Source: JAVBLQ01 sp031553435 (GTDB lineage: Bacteria > Bacteroidota > Bacteroidia > Bacteroidales > Azobacteroidaceae). From it: a stretch of 47,001 nt of DNA. This document shows positions 36,246 through 45,231 of the stretch, piece after piece; position 1 is the stretch's first letter, and every line of letters begins with the position of its first letter. The notes below the pieces were generated by a model. The model did no database searches. It was not told the DNA's origin and was given only the letters and a program-made list of their open reading frames with translations. The position numbers were made by a program, and so were the translations under genes. The stretch is from the NCBI GenBank assembly GCA_031553435.1, contig JAVBLQ010000061.1, forward strand, positions 1 to 47,001, read 5' to 3'.

Positions 36246-36563
36246 ATGGAAAATCAATTTCTCCGACTGGAAGAAAATATCGTCAAAATGCTCAAAACCG
36301 TTTACGATCCGGAAATTCCCGTCAATGTATATGATTTGGGGCTTATTTACAAGGTGGATATTGACGACGATAAAAATGTAACCATAGACATGACACTGAC
36401 AGCTCCTGCCTGTCCTGCTGCTGATTTCATCATGGAAGACGTCAGAATGAAAGTCGAATCGGTAGAAGGTGTAAAAAATGTGGAAATAAATCTGGTTTTC
36501 GAACCTCACTGGAATAAAGATATGATGAGTGAAGAAGCGAAACTCGAACTAGGTTTTATTTAA
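36246..36563 (+). CDS. DUF59/MIP18-type iron-sulfur cluster assembly factor (SufT-like)
   Basis: Small cytoplasmic protein of 105 residues with the DUF59 features VYDPEIPVNVYDLGLIY and the single conserved cysteine in LTAPACPAADF. Family members help mature Fe-S proteins. A methionine- and acid-rich C-terminal tail is typical in Bacteroidetes. It lies two bases upstream of lpxH. Confidence 0.88.
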   Translation: MENQFLRLEENIVKMLKTVYDPEIPVNVYDLGLIYKVDIDDDKNVTIDMTLTAPACPAADFIMEDVRMKVESVEGVKNVEINLVFEPHWNKDMMSEEAKLELGFI

Positions 36564-36565
36564 GC

Positions 36566-37321
36566 ATGAAAGAAAAAAATAAGATCTATTTCGCGTCAGA
36601 TGTTCATCTCGGATCCAGTTTTTTCGAAGATTCGATTGTTGTCGAAAAACGCTTTGTGCGTTGGCTCGACAGTATCAAAGAGGAGGCGAAAGCCCTCTAT
36701 CTGATGGGCGATATATTTGATTTTTGGTTCGAATACAAGTATGTCGTACCCAAAGGATTTACCCGTTTTCTCGGGAAAATTGCCGAAATGACGGATAGAG
36801 GAACAGAAATCCATTTTTTCATTGGAAATCATGACATCTGGCTTTTTGATTATCTGCCGGAAGAAACCGGAATCATTGTCCATAAAGAGCCTTTAGTTGC
36901 AAACATCGGCGGGAAGAAATTTTTTCTTTCTCACGGCGACGGTTTGGGAGATACCTCCAGGTCGTTCCGCATCATTCGTAAAATATTTCATAACAAATTC
37001 TGTCAGAAAATGTTTAGCTGGATTCACCCCCGTTGGTCAATGGCCTTTGCTCATGCCTGGTCAAACCACAGCCGGGAAAACGGAATCATGGGAAACGTAT
37101 ATCTGGGAGAAGCAAATGAATTTTTAATCCGTTATGCCAAGCAATATCTGGAACAGGATCCGGAAATCAATTTCTTTATTTTCGGTCACCGGCACATCAT
37201 GCTGGATTTGATGTTGTGTAAAAAAAGTAGAATAATCATACTGGGCGACTGGTTACAATTCTATTCCTATGCCGTATTCGATGGAGAAGAATTAAGCCTC
37301 GAACAGTATGTTGAAAATTAA
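36566..37321 (+). CDS. lpxH: UDP-2,3-diacylglucosamine diphosphatase LpxH
   Basis: Calcineurin-like phosphoesterase of 251 residues for lipid A synthesis, at the cytoplasmic face of the inner membrane. Metal-binding motifs are SDVHLG, MGDIFDFWFEY, GNHD, the SHGDGL segment and FGHRH. A basic amphipathic region (about 140-165) matches the membrane-associated cap of LpxH. Confidence 0.9.
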   Translation: MKEKNKIYFASDVHLGSSFFEDSIVVEKRFVRWLDSIKEEAKALYLMGDIFDFWFEYKYVVPKGFTRFLGKIAEMTDRGTEIHFFIGNHDIWLFDYLPEETGIIVHKEPLVANIGGKKFFLSHGDGLGDTSRSFRIIRKIFHNKFCQKMFSWIHPRWSMAFAHAWSNHSRENGIMGNVYLGEANEFLIRYAKQYLEQDPEINFFIFGHRHIMLDLMLCKKSRIIILGDWLQFYSYAVFDGEELSLEQYVEN

Positions 37322-37372
37322 ATTGGTTAAATTTTTACATCGGTCATATTCGAAAATTCAAACACTATTATT

Positions 37373-38161
37373 ATGAAAACAACACACACACTATTAATCC
37401 TCCTTATTTCAATCTTTATCATATCCTGTAATAAAGGAGAAGAAAAAAAAGAAGAACAACTTACCATTGCCGAATATCAGTCGCAAACCGATCTGGCAAC
37501 AGAATTTCCCGTCAACAGCAGTTCTGTTCAGAATCAATTCGTCAGCACATCCAGTTCCGTACTTTTGACCGGAATCGATAGAATCAGGCTGATTCCTTTT
37601 TATAAAATCAAACCCAAATCAAACACTGATATCGATTATGAAGAAGGTTCGACCTATTCAGACTATGGTGATCGCGATGACGAAGAATTTTATAAATATT
37701 TCATGCCCGGAATCGATATCATATACGGATATAATCTCGTAAATATGGGTCATTATGATATTGAAAAAGACACGCTATCCTACTTTTTTGAAAATCCCGT
37801 GCTGATCAAAACATTATATTTCCCCGGATTGAAAAAAGATTCATTGAATCATAAACCCGTTTCAAGAAACTATTTCCTGGTTTCTGCTTATGATGAAGAC
37901 ACAAACCGCGATTCACTCATAAACAGCAAAGATTTACGTAAAATTTATCACATAGATCTGTTTAACACTAAAAAAACACAATTGACTCCTTCCGGCTATT
38001 CTGTTACCAGATCAACCTATGATTATAAAAACGATATCATGTACATATACACCAAACGTGATGTGAACCAGAATGGAACAACAGACAAAAATGATCCCAT
38101 GGCGATTTTTTGGATAAGGTTAAATGAACCAACTGTGGTTAGGAAGATGATGGAGAAATAA
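37373..38161 (+). CDS. lipoprotein, unknown function
   Basis: 262 residues with a lipoprotein signal (lipobox ISC, Cys19), then a charged KGEEKKEEQ stretch. The mature part has a tyrosine-rich acidic segment (about 95-125) and two DxDxNxD-like calcium-binding pieces (YDEDTNRDSLINSKDL and RDVNQNGTTDKNDP). I recognise no family. The segments suggest a propeller-like lipoprotein. Confidence 0.7.
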   Translation: MKTTHTLLILLISIFIISCNKGEEKKEEQLTIAEYQSQTDLATEFPVNSSSVQNQFVSTSSSVLLTGIDRIRLIPFYKIKPKSNTDIDYEEGSTYSDYGDRDDEEFYKYFMPGIDIIYGYNLVNMGHYDIEKDTLSYFFENPVLIKTLYFPGLKKDSLNHKPVSRNYFLVSAYDEDTNRDSLINSKDLRKIYHIDLFNTKKTQLTPSGYSVTRSTYDYKNDIMYIYTKRDVNQNGTTDKNDPMAIFWIRLNEPTVVRKMMEK

Positions 38162-38193
38162 AAGGAATTAATAACCCCCACGGATATTTATAA

Positions 38194-38352
38194 TTCCGGA
38201 AAAAGTGTTATAAAACATATTTTCAAAACAATAAGACGATCAAAACTGTTTCATTAGACAAAGATATAAACTACCATTCCACAGAAATCTATAATCATTA
38301 TAATAATGTGGATATAGGGGGAAATAAAAGGTATAAAAAAGATATCAAGTAA
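38194..38352 (+). pseudogene. gene remnant without a start codon
   Basis: A 52-codon open frame bounded by stop codons has no ATG and reads as ordinary protein-like sequence (for example TVSLDKDINYHSTEIYNHY). It ends 1 bp before the ATG of the next gene. It probably is the decayed tail of a lost gene; no parent family is recognised. Confidence 0.3.
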
Positions 38353-38353
38353 A

Positions 38354-39178
38354 ATGAACAGACAAATAATCCTACTTCTTGCAACACAGTTGTTATTCAT
38401 TTTGAATAATTACGCACAAGATGATTACGCCATAATCAAAGATCCTGACGGATTTACAAACATTCGCCGTGGTGATCTGCAATCTCGCATAACCGGAAAG
38501 ATTCCTGAATACCAGCCTTTTTGCTGTATGGCATTTGAAGATCCCAACGCTGAATTGTATCCAGGGATGATTTCAGTAGAATATTGCGACTTTGTTACAC
38601 AAAAAACAGATAACTACTTGAGAAGCCGTTCTGTAAAAACAAACGAGGGATGGTATGATACTCCTTCCAAATCAGGATATGTACATCAAAACGGGGTGCA
38701 GAAATTGAGTGAACTTCCTCAGTTAAAGCAAATTTCGGCATCAACCACCAGAGCCGTCTATAAAAATGATTCCATCAATGTGACATTTAAATTCGGGCCT
38801 TTTGAACCGCAAAAGCATGTTATGCGCGATCTGGAAGGAAAACAAGTAGAGAAAGCTGATAACCGCTTTGCTACCGGTCAGCTCGAAACCATTGATGGAG
38901 AAAAAGCCTGGGGTGTTGATGGAACGATCCCAAGTACAGAAATAAAATCCATTACTATCACATTCAATAACAAGATATTAGAGCTTCCCCAAAGTAGCAT
39001 TAAAAATATTTTCGAACCTGTTACATTTAATCAATATACCAGAATTTGTGTGGGCTCTGATGGCGAATTGTACATCTGGATGCAAAACAGCGATGGCGCC
39101 GCCGTTTATCACGTGATATGGGTCATCGTAGATAAAAAGCTGAAATACATGCTCACACAATCAGGTTTTTATGTTTGA
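38354..39178 (+). CDS. secreted protein with SH3-like N-terminus, unknown function
   Basis: 274 residues with a signal peptide (about 1-21). The first mature segment (IKDPDGFTNIRRG) resembles the bacterial SH3 consensus in which DPDG(Y/F)xNxR is common. The rest is beta-rich without recognised motifs, and two short segments resemble a carbohydrate- or peptidoglycan-associated sandwich. A link to the adjacent GH73 glucosaminidase is possible but not shown. Confidence 0.6.
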   Translation: MNRQIILLLATQLLFILNNYAQDDYAIIKDPDGFTNIRRGDLQSRITGKIPEYQPFCCMAFEDPNAELYPGMISVEYCDFVTQKTDNYLRSRSVKTNEGWYDTPSKSGYVHQNGVQKLSELPQLKQISASTTRAVYKNDSINVTFKFGPFEPQKHVMRDLEGKQVEKADNRFATGQLETIDGEKAWGVDGTIPSTEIKSITITFNNKILELPQSSIKNIFEPVTFNQYTRICVGSDGELYIWMQNSDGAAVYHVIWVIVDKKLKYMLTQSGFYV

Positions 39179-39216
39179 TTGACGCTATAAGTACATGGTG
39201 AGAATTGTAATTTTTG

Positions 39217-39723
39217 TTATTTATCCAACAAATACAACTCATATAATTCTATGATGCGGATTAGTTTCACCGGATATAACGAATCAACTGCATAACCACA
39301 TTTGAGCAATCCATTAGCCCATGATTTATAGTCAGTGATACTAAGTTTAAATAACGATTCATAGCGGGCCGAACTCGAAATATGCACCGAGTGGTCTATA
39401 TATGAATCTTTTATGGAAGGATATTTTTTGTAGATATCATTCTTGTATTCGATCCTTTCGCCAGTCCAATTGCTTTTAACTTTCATGCCGAAATGATTAT
39501 TGGCATTGATCGCTAATGGACTTTGACCTGCGGCAGACTCCAATAAACCTTGTGCCATCGTAATGCTGGCAGGTATTTTGTAAGTCTTCATGTTCGAAAT
39601 AGCGATATACTTATATGTTGTGATATATTTTTCGCAAACCACACTTCTATTTTGAGAAAATATGGAAAAACTTGTTAAAAACGATAAAAAGACTAAGGTT
39701 AATGAAAATATTCTTATAATCAT
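39217..39723 (-). CDS. N-acetylglucosaminidase, GH73 family
   Basis: Exported peptidoglycan hydrolase of 168 residues: signal peptide (about 1-23), then the GH73 catalytic domain with SITMAQGLLESAAGQS (general acid E62), NNHFGMK, the YPSIKDSYIDH segment and a C-terminal YELYLLDK. It has no LysM or other wall-binding module. Such short forms cleave the N-acetylglucosaminyl bond in peptidoglycan. The convergent neighbour at 38354 is also exported. Confidence 0.85.
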   Translation of the reverse strand: MIIRIFSLTLVFLSFLTSFSIFSQNRSVVCEKYITTYKYIAISNMKTYKIPASITMAQGLLESAAGQSPLAINANNHFGMKVKSNWTGERIEYKNDIYKKYPSIKDSYIDHSVHISSSARYESLFKLSITDYKSWANGLLKCGYAVDSLYPVKLIRIIELYELYLLDK

Positions 39724-39734
39724 GATGATGAAAT

Positions 39735-39778
39735 TTTGTTGGACAAATTTACACTAAAAAATAAACTTGTCCAACAAA
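39735..39778 (-). promoter_or_regulatory. promoter with 12-bp inverted repeat ahead of the glucosaminidase gene
   Basis: A perfect inverted repeat (39735-39746 with 39767-39778, TTTGTTGGACAA type) brackets a minus-strand TAAATTTG (39751 to 39744), a good -7 box. A TTTG at the outer end of the far arm could serve as -33 with a 23-bp spacer. The dyad therefore overlaps both promoter elements and may be an operator. No U-tract follows, so termination of the acyl-CoA ligase transcript is less likely. Confidence 0.45.
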
Positions 39779-39796
39779 CAAATCCGATTTTTTGTA

Positions 39797-41449
39797 TCAG
39801 ATAACTTCTATTCCTTCCTTTTTACACATTTCCAATCCTAAATCCTTCAATTTAAATTTTTGTATTTTACCGCTTCCGGTCATTGGAAATTCATTGACGA
39901 AAAATACGTATTTGGGAATTTTATGCCGGGCAATTTGTCCGCGACAAAAGTCTCTGACTTCTTCTCGTGTTAATTGAGCATTTTCTTTCAGAATAATAAA
40001 AGCGCCCACTTCTTCACCGTATTTTTCGGAAGGAATTCCGGCAACCTGTATGTCTTTGATCGCATCAATGCCATATAAAAATTCTTCTATTTCACGGGGA
40101 TAAATATTTTCCCCTCCACGAATAATCATGTCCTTGATCCGTCCGGTAATACGGTAATAGCCATTTTTGTCTTTAATACCTAAGTCTCCTGAGTGCAACC
40201 AACCATCCTGATCGATTGCCTCGGCCGTTGCCTGCGGATTTTTGTAATAACCTTTCATGACCAGATAGCCGCGACAACAAATTTCGCCCTGTTCCTCGAT
40301 CTGACATTCTTCTCCGGTTTCAGGATTGAGCACTTTGACTTCGGTGAAAGGATATTCTTTGCCGACAGTCGTACAACGGACTTCAAATGAATCTTCAATC
40401 GCAGAATGAGTCATTCCCGGTGAACATTCTGTCAGTCCGTAAACGCTGGTAATATGAGTTACATGCAACTTGTCCGTAACCTTTCTCATTAATTCGACCG
40501 GACAAAGCGCTCCGGCCATAATTCCGGTTCGCAGGGAAGTCAGATCAAACATGTCGAACATCGGATGGTTCAATTCTGCAATAAACATCGTCGGGACTCC
40601 GTAAAGCGCCGTACAACGCTCTTTATGAATAGAAGCGAGAACGATCAAAGGATCAAAACGCTCAACCATTACCTGTGTACTTCCATGCGTAAGGCAATTC
40701 ATGGTCGCGAGCGTAACCCCGAAACAATGAAATAGAGGAACACAACAACATAGTTTATCGTCCGGAGTAAAATGCATGGCCTCTCCGGTGAAAAAGCCAT
40801 TGTTCACAATATTGTAATGAGTCAACATCACGCCTTTGGGAAATCCGGTAGTGCCTGACGTATATTGCATGTTGACAACATCATGGCAGTTGAAAGCTTT
40901 TTTTCGTTCAACAAGACATTTGTCGTCAATGTTTTGACCTAATAACAATAGTTCGGCGGTATTGTACATTCCCTTGTATTTTTCCTGACCGATGAAAACG
41001 ACATTTTTCAGGCACGGAAAACGTTCACTTTTGAAAGTGCTTCTGAAAGACTCTTTGAGTTCAGGAAGCATTTCATATACCATATCGATATAACTTCCGT
41101 CGAAAACGCCTTCGGTTATACAAAGGGTATGGATATCGGCATCTTTTACCAAATATTCCAACTCATGTTGTTTGTAATTGGTGTTGATGGTCACAGCTAC
41201 AGCTCCGATTTTGGCTACCGCATAAAGAAATGTCAACCAATCGGGTACGTTTGTCGCCCAGATGCCCACATGATGTCCTTTTTCTACACCGATAGCAATC
41301 AGGCCTTTGGACATATTATCAACCCGTTCGTTGAATTTTCTCCATGAAAAACGGAGATTTCTGTCTGAATAAACAATATATTCTTTGTCGGGAGTCGTTT
41401 CGGCCCAATATTCGAGCCAGTCGCCAACGGTTTTTTCTGTTAGTTGCAT
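39797..41449 (-). CDS. AMP-binding acyl-CoA ligase
   Basis: Adenylate-forming enzyme of 550 residues that would activate a fatty or other carboxylic acid to its CoA ester. Motifs are MQYTSGTTGFPKGVMLTHYN (ATP binding), VYGLTECSPGMT, WLHSGDLGIKDKNGYYRITGR and the C-terminal lysine motif GSGKIQKFK. It starts 3 bp after the XRE-cupin gene, a pairing common in Bacteroidetes that suggests local regulation by acyl ligands. Confidence 0.88.
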   Translation of the reverse strand: MQLTEKTVGDWLEYWAETTPDKEYIVYSDRNLRFSWRKFNERVDNMSKGLIAIGVEKGHHVGIWATNVPDWLTFLYAVAKIGAVAVTINTNYKQHELEYLVKDADIHTLCITEGVFDGSYIDMVYEMLPELKESFRSTFKSERFPCLKNVVFIGQEKYKGMYNTAELLLLGQNIDDKCLVERKKAFNCHDVVNMQYTSGTTGFPKGVMLTHYNIVNNGFFTGEAMHFTPDDKLCCCVPLFHCFGVTLATMNCLTHGSTQVMVERFDPLIVLASIHKERCTALYGVPTMFIAELNHPMFDMFDLTSLRTGIMAGALCPVELMRKVTDKLHVTHITSVYGLTECSPGMTHSAIEDSFEVRCTTVGKEYPFTEVKVLNPETGEECQIEEQGEICCRGYLVMKGYYKNPQATAEAIDQDGWLHSGDLGIKDKNGYYRITGRIKDMIIRGGENIYPREIEEFLYGIDAIKDIQVAGIPSEKYGEEVGAFIILKENAQLTREEVRDFCRGQIARHKIPKYVFFVNEFPMTGSGKIQKFKLKDLGLEMCKKEGIEVI

Positions 41450-41452
41450 AAT

Positions 41453-42034
41453 TTAAAACGGAGTATATACCACAGCCAATATCTTAGCCGGATCATGCCC
41501 GGCAGCATGTACATGATGTGCAATGATCGAGTCATAATAAATGCTGTCGCCTTCTTCCAGTAAATATGTTTTTTTTCCGTAATTGATTTCGATGACTCCT
41601 TCCAGGCAGTAAATAAATTCTTCTCCCTCATGCGTGGAAAGAATAAAATCCACTCCCTCTTTTGCCGGTTCTACATCTACAACGAAAGGCTCCATATGAC
41701 GACCGGATTTGGATTTGGCCAATGAAAAATAATTCATGTGCCGGTGTGACTTCGTGGCATTATTGCTGAAACTGATACCTTCGTTACGTTCTTCTTTACG
41801 ACAAACAACAGGCCCTAGTTCGTCATAATCGTCCAGGAAAGTTCCCAGGCGACAACCTAATGCTCTTGCTATTTTAATTAACGGGGCCAGAGACGGAAGT
41901 GAAAGTTGATTTTCGATGTCTTGTATCTGATCGATGCTCAGACCTGTTCGTGAGGCCATTTCTTCCAGTGAAATGGTTTTGGCTTCCCGGAGCATTTTTA
42001 TTTTTTCTCCAACAATTTTATTATTCATTATCAT
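41453..42034 (-). CDS. XRE-family regulator with cupin domain
   Basis: DNA-binding regulator of 193 residues: helix-turn-helix (about 8-65, LEEMASRTGLSIDQIQDIEN) and a C-terminal cupin (about 110-193) with HEGEEFIYCLEG and the closing GDSIYYDSIIAHHV. The cupin would sense a small ligand. Directly upstream of the acyl-CoA ligase gene, it probably controls that operon. Confidence 0.88.
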   Translation of the reverse strand: MIMNNKIVGEKIKMLREAKTISLEEMASRTGLSIDQIQDIENQLSLPSLAPLIKIARALGCRLGTFLDDYDELGPVVCRKEERNEGISFSNNATKSHRHMNYFSLAKSKSGRHMEPFVVDVEPAKEGVDFILSTHEGEEFIYCLEGVIEINYGKKTYLLEEGDSIYYDSIIAHHVHAAGHDPAKILAVVYTPF

Positions 42035-42071
42035 AAAGAGATTAAAATTTTCAATCTATTACTTTTTGACA

Positions 42072-42079
42072 CAAAAATA
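42072..42079 (-). promoter_or_regulatory. candidate -7 box for the XRE-cupin operon
   Basis: On the minus strand this reads TATTTTTG and ends 37 bp before the ATG at 42034. A -33 TTTG is not clear. Confidence 0.4.
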
Positions 42080-42136
42080 AAAGAATTATTTAGAAAAAAG
42101 AAAAAATTGGTAGTAATCGTAAAAAAAATGTACATA

Positions 42137-42191
42137 TTTTAAACACAAACAGTTTTGTTTCAGAATAAACTTCGTGTCTTCGTGTTTAAAA
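42137..42191 (+). repeat. octamer-array hairpin (TTCGTGTC type)
   Basis: TTTTAAACAC (42137-42146) pairs perfectly with GTGTTTAAAA (42182-42191). The right arm carries TTCGTGTC/TTCGTGTT at an 8-bp step, close to the array at 5368. It lies in the divergent 216-bp gap between the XRE-cupin and Gcr-like genes; nothing else is evident there besides the minus-strand -7 box. Confidence 0.68.
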
Positions 42192-42250
42192 CAACTATTA
42201 CTCTGAATTGTTATATGATAAGCAAGTGTAAAATGGAAATACTATTCTTT

Positions 42251-44293
42251 ATGAGTAAAACAGAATACAAATGCTCCCTGAAAGACGGCACATTGGAAGG
42301 CATTATTTTGAAAATCAAGCATACACTGACATTTGATGAAAATTATATTGAATTCCTTGTCTCCATTTTCCGGAAGATCCGTCCGAGATACTTTGAAAAC
42401 TACCAGGAGTCTGAAATAAAACTACAATCATTGATTCAGATGTTGAAGGAGGATAAACTTGCCTTACAAAAACTCAGGATTATGTTTGTCCGGTTGCTGA
42501 AAAATGCAGAGATCATAGAAATTTTCACTGAGAGCGGCATTGAAGGAGATGTGACTTTCTTCCAGGAATTTAAACGCAGGATCAAGCATAAAATTCTTCC
42601 TGCTAAACGTTCTAAAGGCAGTTTACTTCATGCTGTAGATCAAATATTTTATAAATCGGATGATTATAAATGGATCAAGAAGGTCAATAAAAAGTTGTGG
42701 TTCGATTTGTTTTCTTTGTTGCATTTCAGAGTTGATTTTTCGGACAGATTATCCAAAAGACTTTCTCAATCATTACATATAATATCCAGTCGTATTTTGA
42801 CAATCGCTTCTTTAAAGGAAATCAGGAGGAATATCTCGAATGACGAATTGTCGGCTTTTATCGAACAAAACAGCTTGTCCCAAAGGCTTATTAATTTTAA
42901 CGAACACGCTCCTGTTGTCTATCAGAAATATAAAATAATTGAAGAAGATTTAAGAAAACAGATTAATCGATGTGATGAAATTATTCAGAAAATTCAATCG
43001 GATTCGACTATAGCAGGAACGAGTATCCAGGAAAGTTACCTGTTGAAACGTGCCCGGCAGATGCTTCAGCGGATGATTGCACTGTTGGATATTGCAGGTC
43101 GCGAAAAATCGGCTGATTTGTGGCAATTCATCAATCTTTTCTATTTGATTGTTGAAAATGAAAATACGAAGAATAATTTACGGAAATTGTTCGAATCCAA
43201 CATACAGGTATTAGCGTTTCGGATTTCGGAGCATGAAAGAGATACCGGCGAGCATTATATCACCAGCGGAAGAAAAGATTTTTACAAAATGTTTAAATCC
43301 GCTTTGGGAGGAGGAATTATTGCCGGATTTATTGCTGTGATCAAATGTTTTCTGCATAATATAAAAATGGCGCCTTTCTGGCAGGGCTTCGCCTATAGTA
43401 TGAATTATGCAACCGGTTTTGTTCTGATTCATATCAGTGGTTCGACTTTGGCTACCAAACAACCGGCGATGACAGCTTCGGCCATTGCCAGCGCTATGGA
43501 CACCAAAAAGAATAACGGAGTTGCAGAAGCGAATATGCCCAGACTGGCTATTCTTGTTTCAAAAGTCTTAAGAAGCCAAACCGCATCATTTACCGGAAAT
43601 TTATTACTTGCTTTTCCGGTGGCTTTGTTGCTTGCTTTTTTGTGGTATTGGGCAACTGGAGCGAATATTATGGATACTGAGCATTCTGAAGAGTTACTTG
43701 ATATGCAAAATCCGTTGAAGTCAAACAGCTTGCTGTATGCCTGTAACACAGGATTTTTCCTGTATCTTTCAGGAATTATTACAGGATATTTTGATAATAA
43801 AGTGTTGCACGATGAAATTCCGGAGAGATTGAAAGCCCACCCATTTCTTATCAGGACATTCAAGGAAAAAACGCTTGACAAATTTGCCAATTATGTCAAG
43901 AAAAATTTGGGACCGATTATCGGAAATATCGCTTTCGGTTTTTTTCTGGGTATGACTAGTTTTTTTGCTGATATTTTCGGAATAGATTTCGATATCCGGC
44001 ACATTACAATTTCGACGGGACAGTTTGCTGTTGGCCTGCAAGGATTAAATTATCATGTTGGTTGGTTTGACCTGACATTTACGATTTTGGGTATTTTACT
44101 TATTGGCTTCCTGAATTTCCTGGTTAGTTTTATTCTGGCCTTTATTACTGCATCGGTTTCCCGGGAATTGAAGTTCGATCAGTATCGATATTTCTTTATT
44201 TATTTGCGTAGATTAATTTTCAGGTATCCGTTTGATTTTATATTTCCACCGAAAAATCAACGGGAGGAGAAGGATTTGATGAAAAGAGTCTAG
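42251..44293 (+). CDS. Gcr-like 'site-specific recombinase' family membrane protein
   Basis: 680 residues from the ATG at 42251; in-frame upstream starts at 42155-42234 overlap the repeat or give an unlikely N-terminus. The first 350 residues are soluble and helical. From about 352 onward there are six or seven membrane segments (GGGIIAGFIAVIKC, VLIHISGSTLATKQPAMTAS, others). It matches the Pfam family named after Neisseria Gcr, where the recombinase label is weakly supported. No tyrosine- or serine-recombinase motif is present, and a membrane transport or envelope role seems more plausible. Confidence 0.75.
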   Translation: MSKTEYKCSLKDGTLEGIILKIKHTLTFDENYIEFLVSIFRKIRPRYFENYQESEIKLQSLIQMLKEDKLALQKLRIMFVRLLKNAEIIEIFTESGIEGDVTFFQEFKRRIKHKILPAKRSKGSLLHAVDQIFYKSDDYKWIKKVNKKLWFDLFSLLHFRVDFSDRLSKRLSQSLHIISSRILTIASLKEIRRNISNDELSAFIEQNSLSQRLINFNEHAPVVYQKYKIIEEDLRKQINRCDEIIQKIQSDSTIAGTSIQESYLLKRARQMLQRMIALLDIAGREKSADLWQFINLFYLIVENENTKNNLRKLFESNIQVLAFRISEHERDTGEHYITSGRKDFYKMFKSALGGGIIAGFIAVIKCFLHNIKMAPFWQGFAYSMNYATGFVLIHISGSTLATKQPAMTASAIASAMDTKKNNGVAEANMPRLAILVSKVLRSQTASFTGNLLLAFPVALLLAFLWYWATGANIMDTEHSEELLDMQNPLKSNSLLYACNTGFFLYLSGIITGYFDNKVLHDEIPERLKAHPFLIRTFKEKTLDKFANYVKKNLGPIIGNIAFGFFLGMTSFFADIFGIDFDIRHITISTGQFAVGLQGLNYHVGWFDLTFTILGILLIGFLNFLVSFILAFITASVSRELKFDQYRYFFIYLRRLIFRYPFDFIFPPKNQREEKDLMKRV

Positions 44294-44296
44294 ATT

Positions 44297-44881
44297 TCAA
44301 GGTATATCAATCAATTTATGCATCTGCAAACTCAATCTCCATTCCGGATTTTGTTTGATTTGTTCTACACAATACTGAATATTATTTTCTGTTGCTTTGC
44401 TATCGTCAAGAAAAACAGGGCTTAAAAAATAGAATTGTGCATGAGGCAGATCTTCTATTGCAGGGAGCTTATCCCCTGATTGAACCGGCAAACGAATTTC
44501 GTCAACCGAAGGATTGATTTTTTTAATACCGGAAAAATTATTTTTCGGACTGCAAACCATATAATCCAGTAATGTTGAAAGCGGTCTGGTGCCATTACTT
44601 TCAATCGCCTGTTTGTATCCTTTATTCTTAAAGAAAACCAGAATTTCATCCGATAATTGTAATGTAGGTTCTCCTCCGGTCCAGATGATCCAACGGCAGG
44701 GATAAACTGCAATTGCTTGCAGAATCTCATCTAATACCATGTCTTTTCCGGATTCAAAATCCGTATCACAAAAATCGCAGGCAAGGTTGCATTTTGATAA
44801 GCGGATAAAAATAGATGCTTCTCCCATTCTCCCTCCTTCACCTTGAAGCGAATAGAATATTTCATTCACATTCAGGTTCAT
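44297..44881 (-). CDS. queE: 7-carboxy-7-deazaguanine synthase QueE
   Basis: Radical SAM enzyme of 194 residues in queuosine (7-deazaguanine) synthesis. It converts 6-carboxytetrahydropterin to 7-carboxy-7-deazaguanine. The cluster motif is CX3CX2C (C31, C35, C38), with FYSLQGEG before it and WTGGEPTLQ after it; the protein ends in MHKLIDIP, usual for QueE. It overlaps queD by 20 bp. Confidence 0.92.
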   Translation of the reverse strand: MNLNVNEIFYSLQGEGGRMGEASIFIRLSKCNLACDFCDTDFESGKDMVLDEILQAIAVYPCRWIIWTGGEPTLQLSDEILVFFKNKGYKQAIESNGTRPLSTLLDYMVCSPKNNFSGIKKINPSVDEIRLPVQSGDKLPAIEDLPHAQFYFLSPVFLDDSKATENNIQYCVEQIKQNPEWRLSLQMHKLIDIP

Positions 44882-45224
44882 AAATGGCGCTTGTTTTGGG
44901 AGTTTCGCTTACTTCCATTGCGAACATTTCAGGCAGTTGTTTTTTGAATTTTTCATATAAAAAGCGAGCGATATTTTCTGCTGTAGGATGAAAAGTCAAT
45001 ATATCATTCAAATGCCTGTGATCCAGATTTTCATCCAGATACTTTTTAATAATCGATAGACTTCTGTAATCTTTAACAAATCCGTGTTGATCCAAGTCCT
45101 TGGTGCGAAGGTGAACGGTTACCACATAATTATGCCCATGCAAACGGGCGCACGGATGGTCATCCTTTAAACCATCCAATACATGAGAGGCTGAAAAATT
45201 GAATTGTTTACTGATTTTAAACAT
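44862..45224 (-). CDS. queD: 6-carboxytetrahydropterin synthase QueD
   Basis: Small enzyme of 120 residues making the QueE substrate from dihydroneopterin triphosphate. Zinc ligands H14, H29 and H31 (LHGHNY) and the catalytic C25 (DHPCARLHGH) are present, as are DHRHLND and the C-terminal SETPKTSAIYE. It is first in the queD-queE pair; queC is not in the window. Confidence 0.92.
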   Translation of the reverse strand: MFKISKQFNFSASHVLDGLKDDHPCARLHGHNYVVTVHLRTKDLDQHGFVKDYRSLSIIKKYLDENLDHRHLNDILTFHPTAENIARFLYEKFKKQLPEMFAMEVSETPKTSAIYEPECE

Positions 45225-45231
45225 TTAATTA

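Noticed and set aside
42155..42250. N-terminal extension of the Gcr-like gene from a TTG start
   Set aside because: The extension begins within the octamer hairpin and adds residues unlike the family start; the ATG at 42251 fits better.
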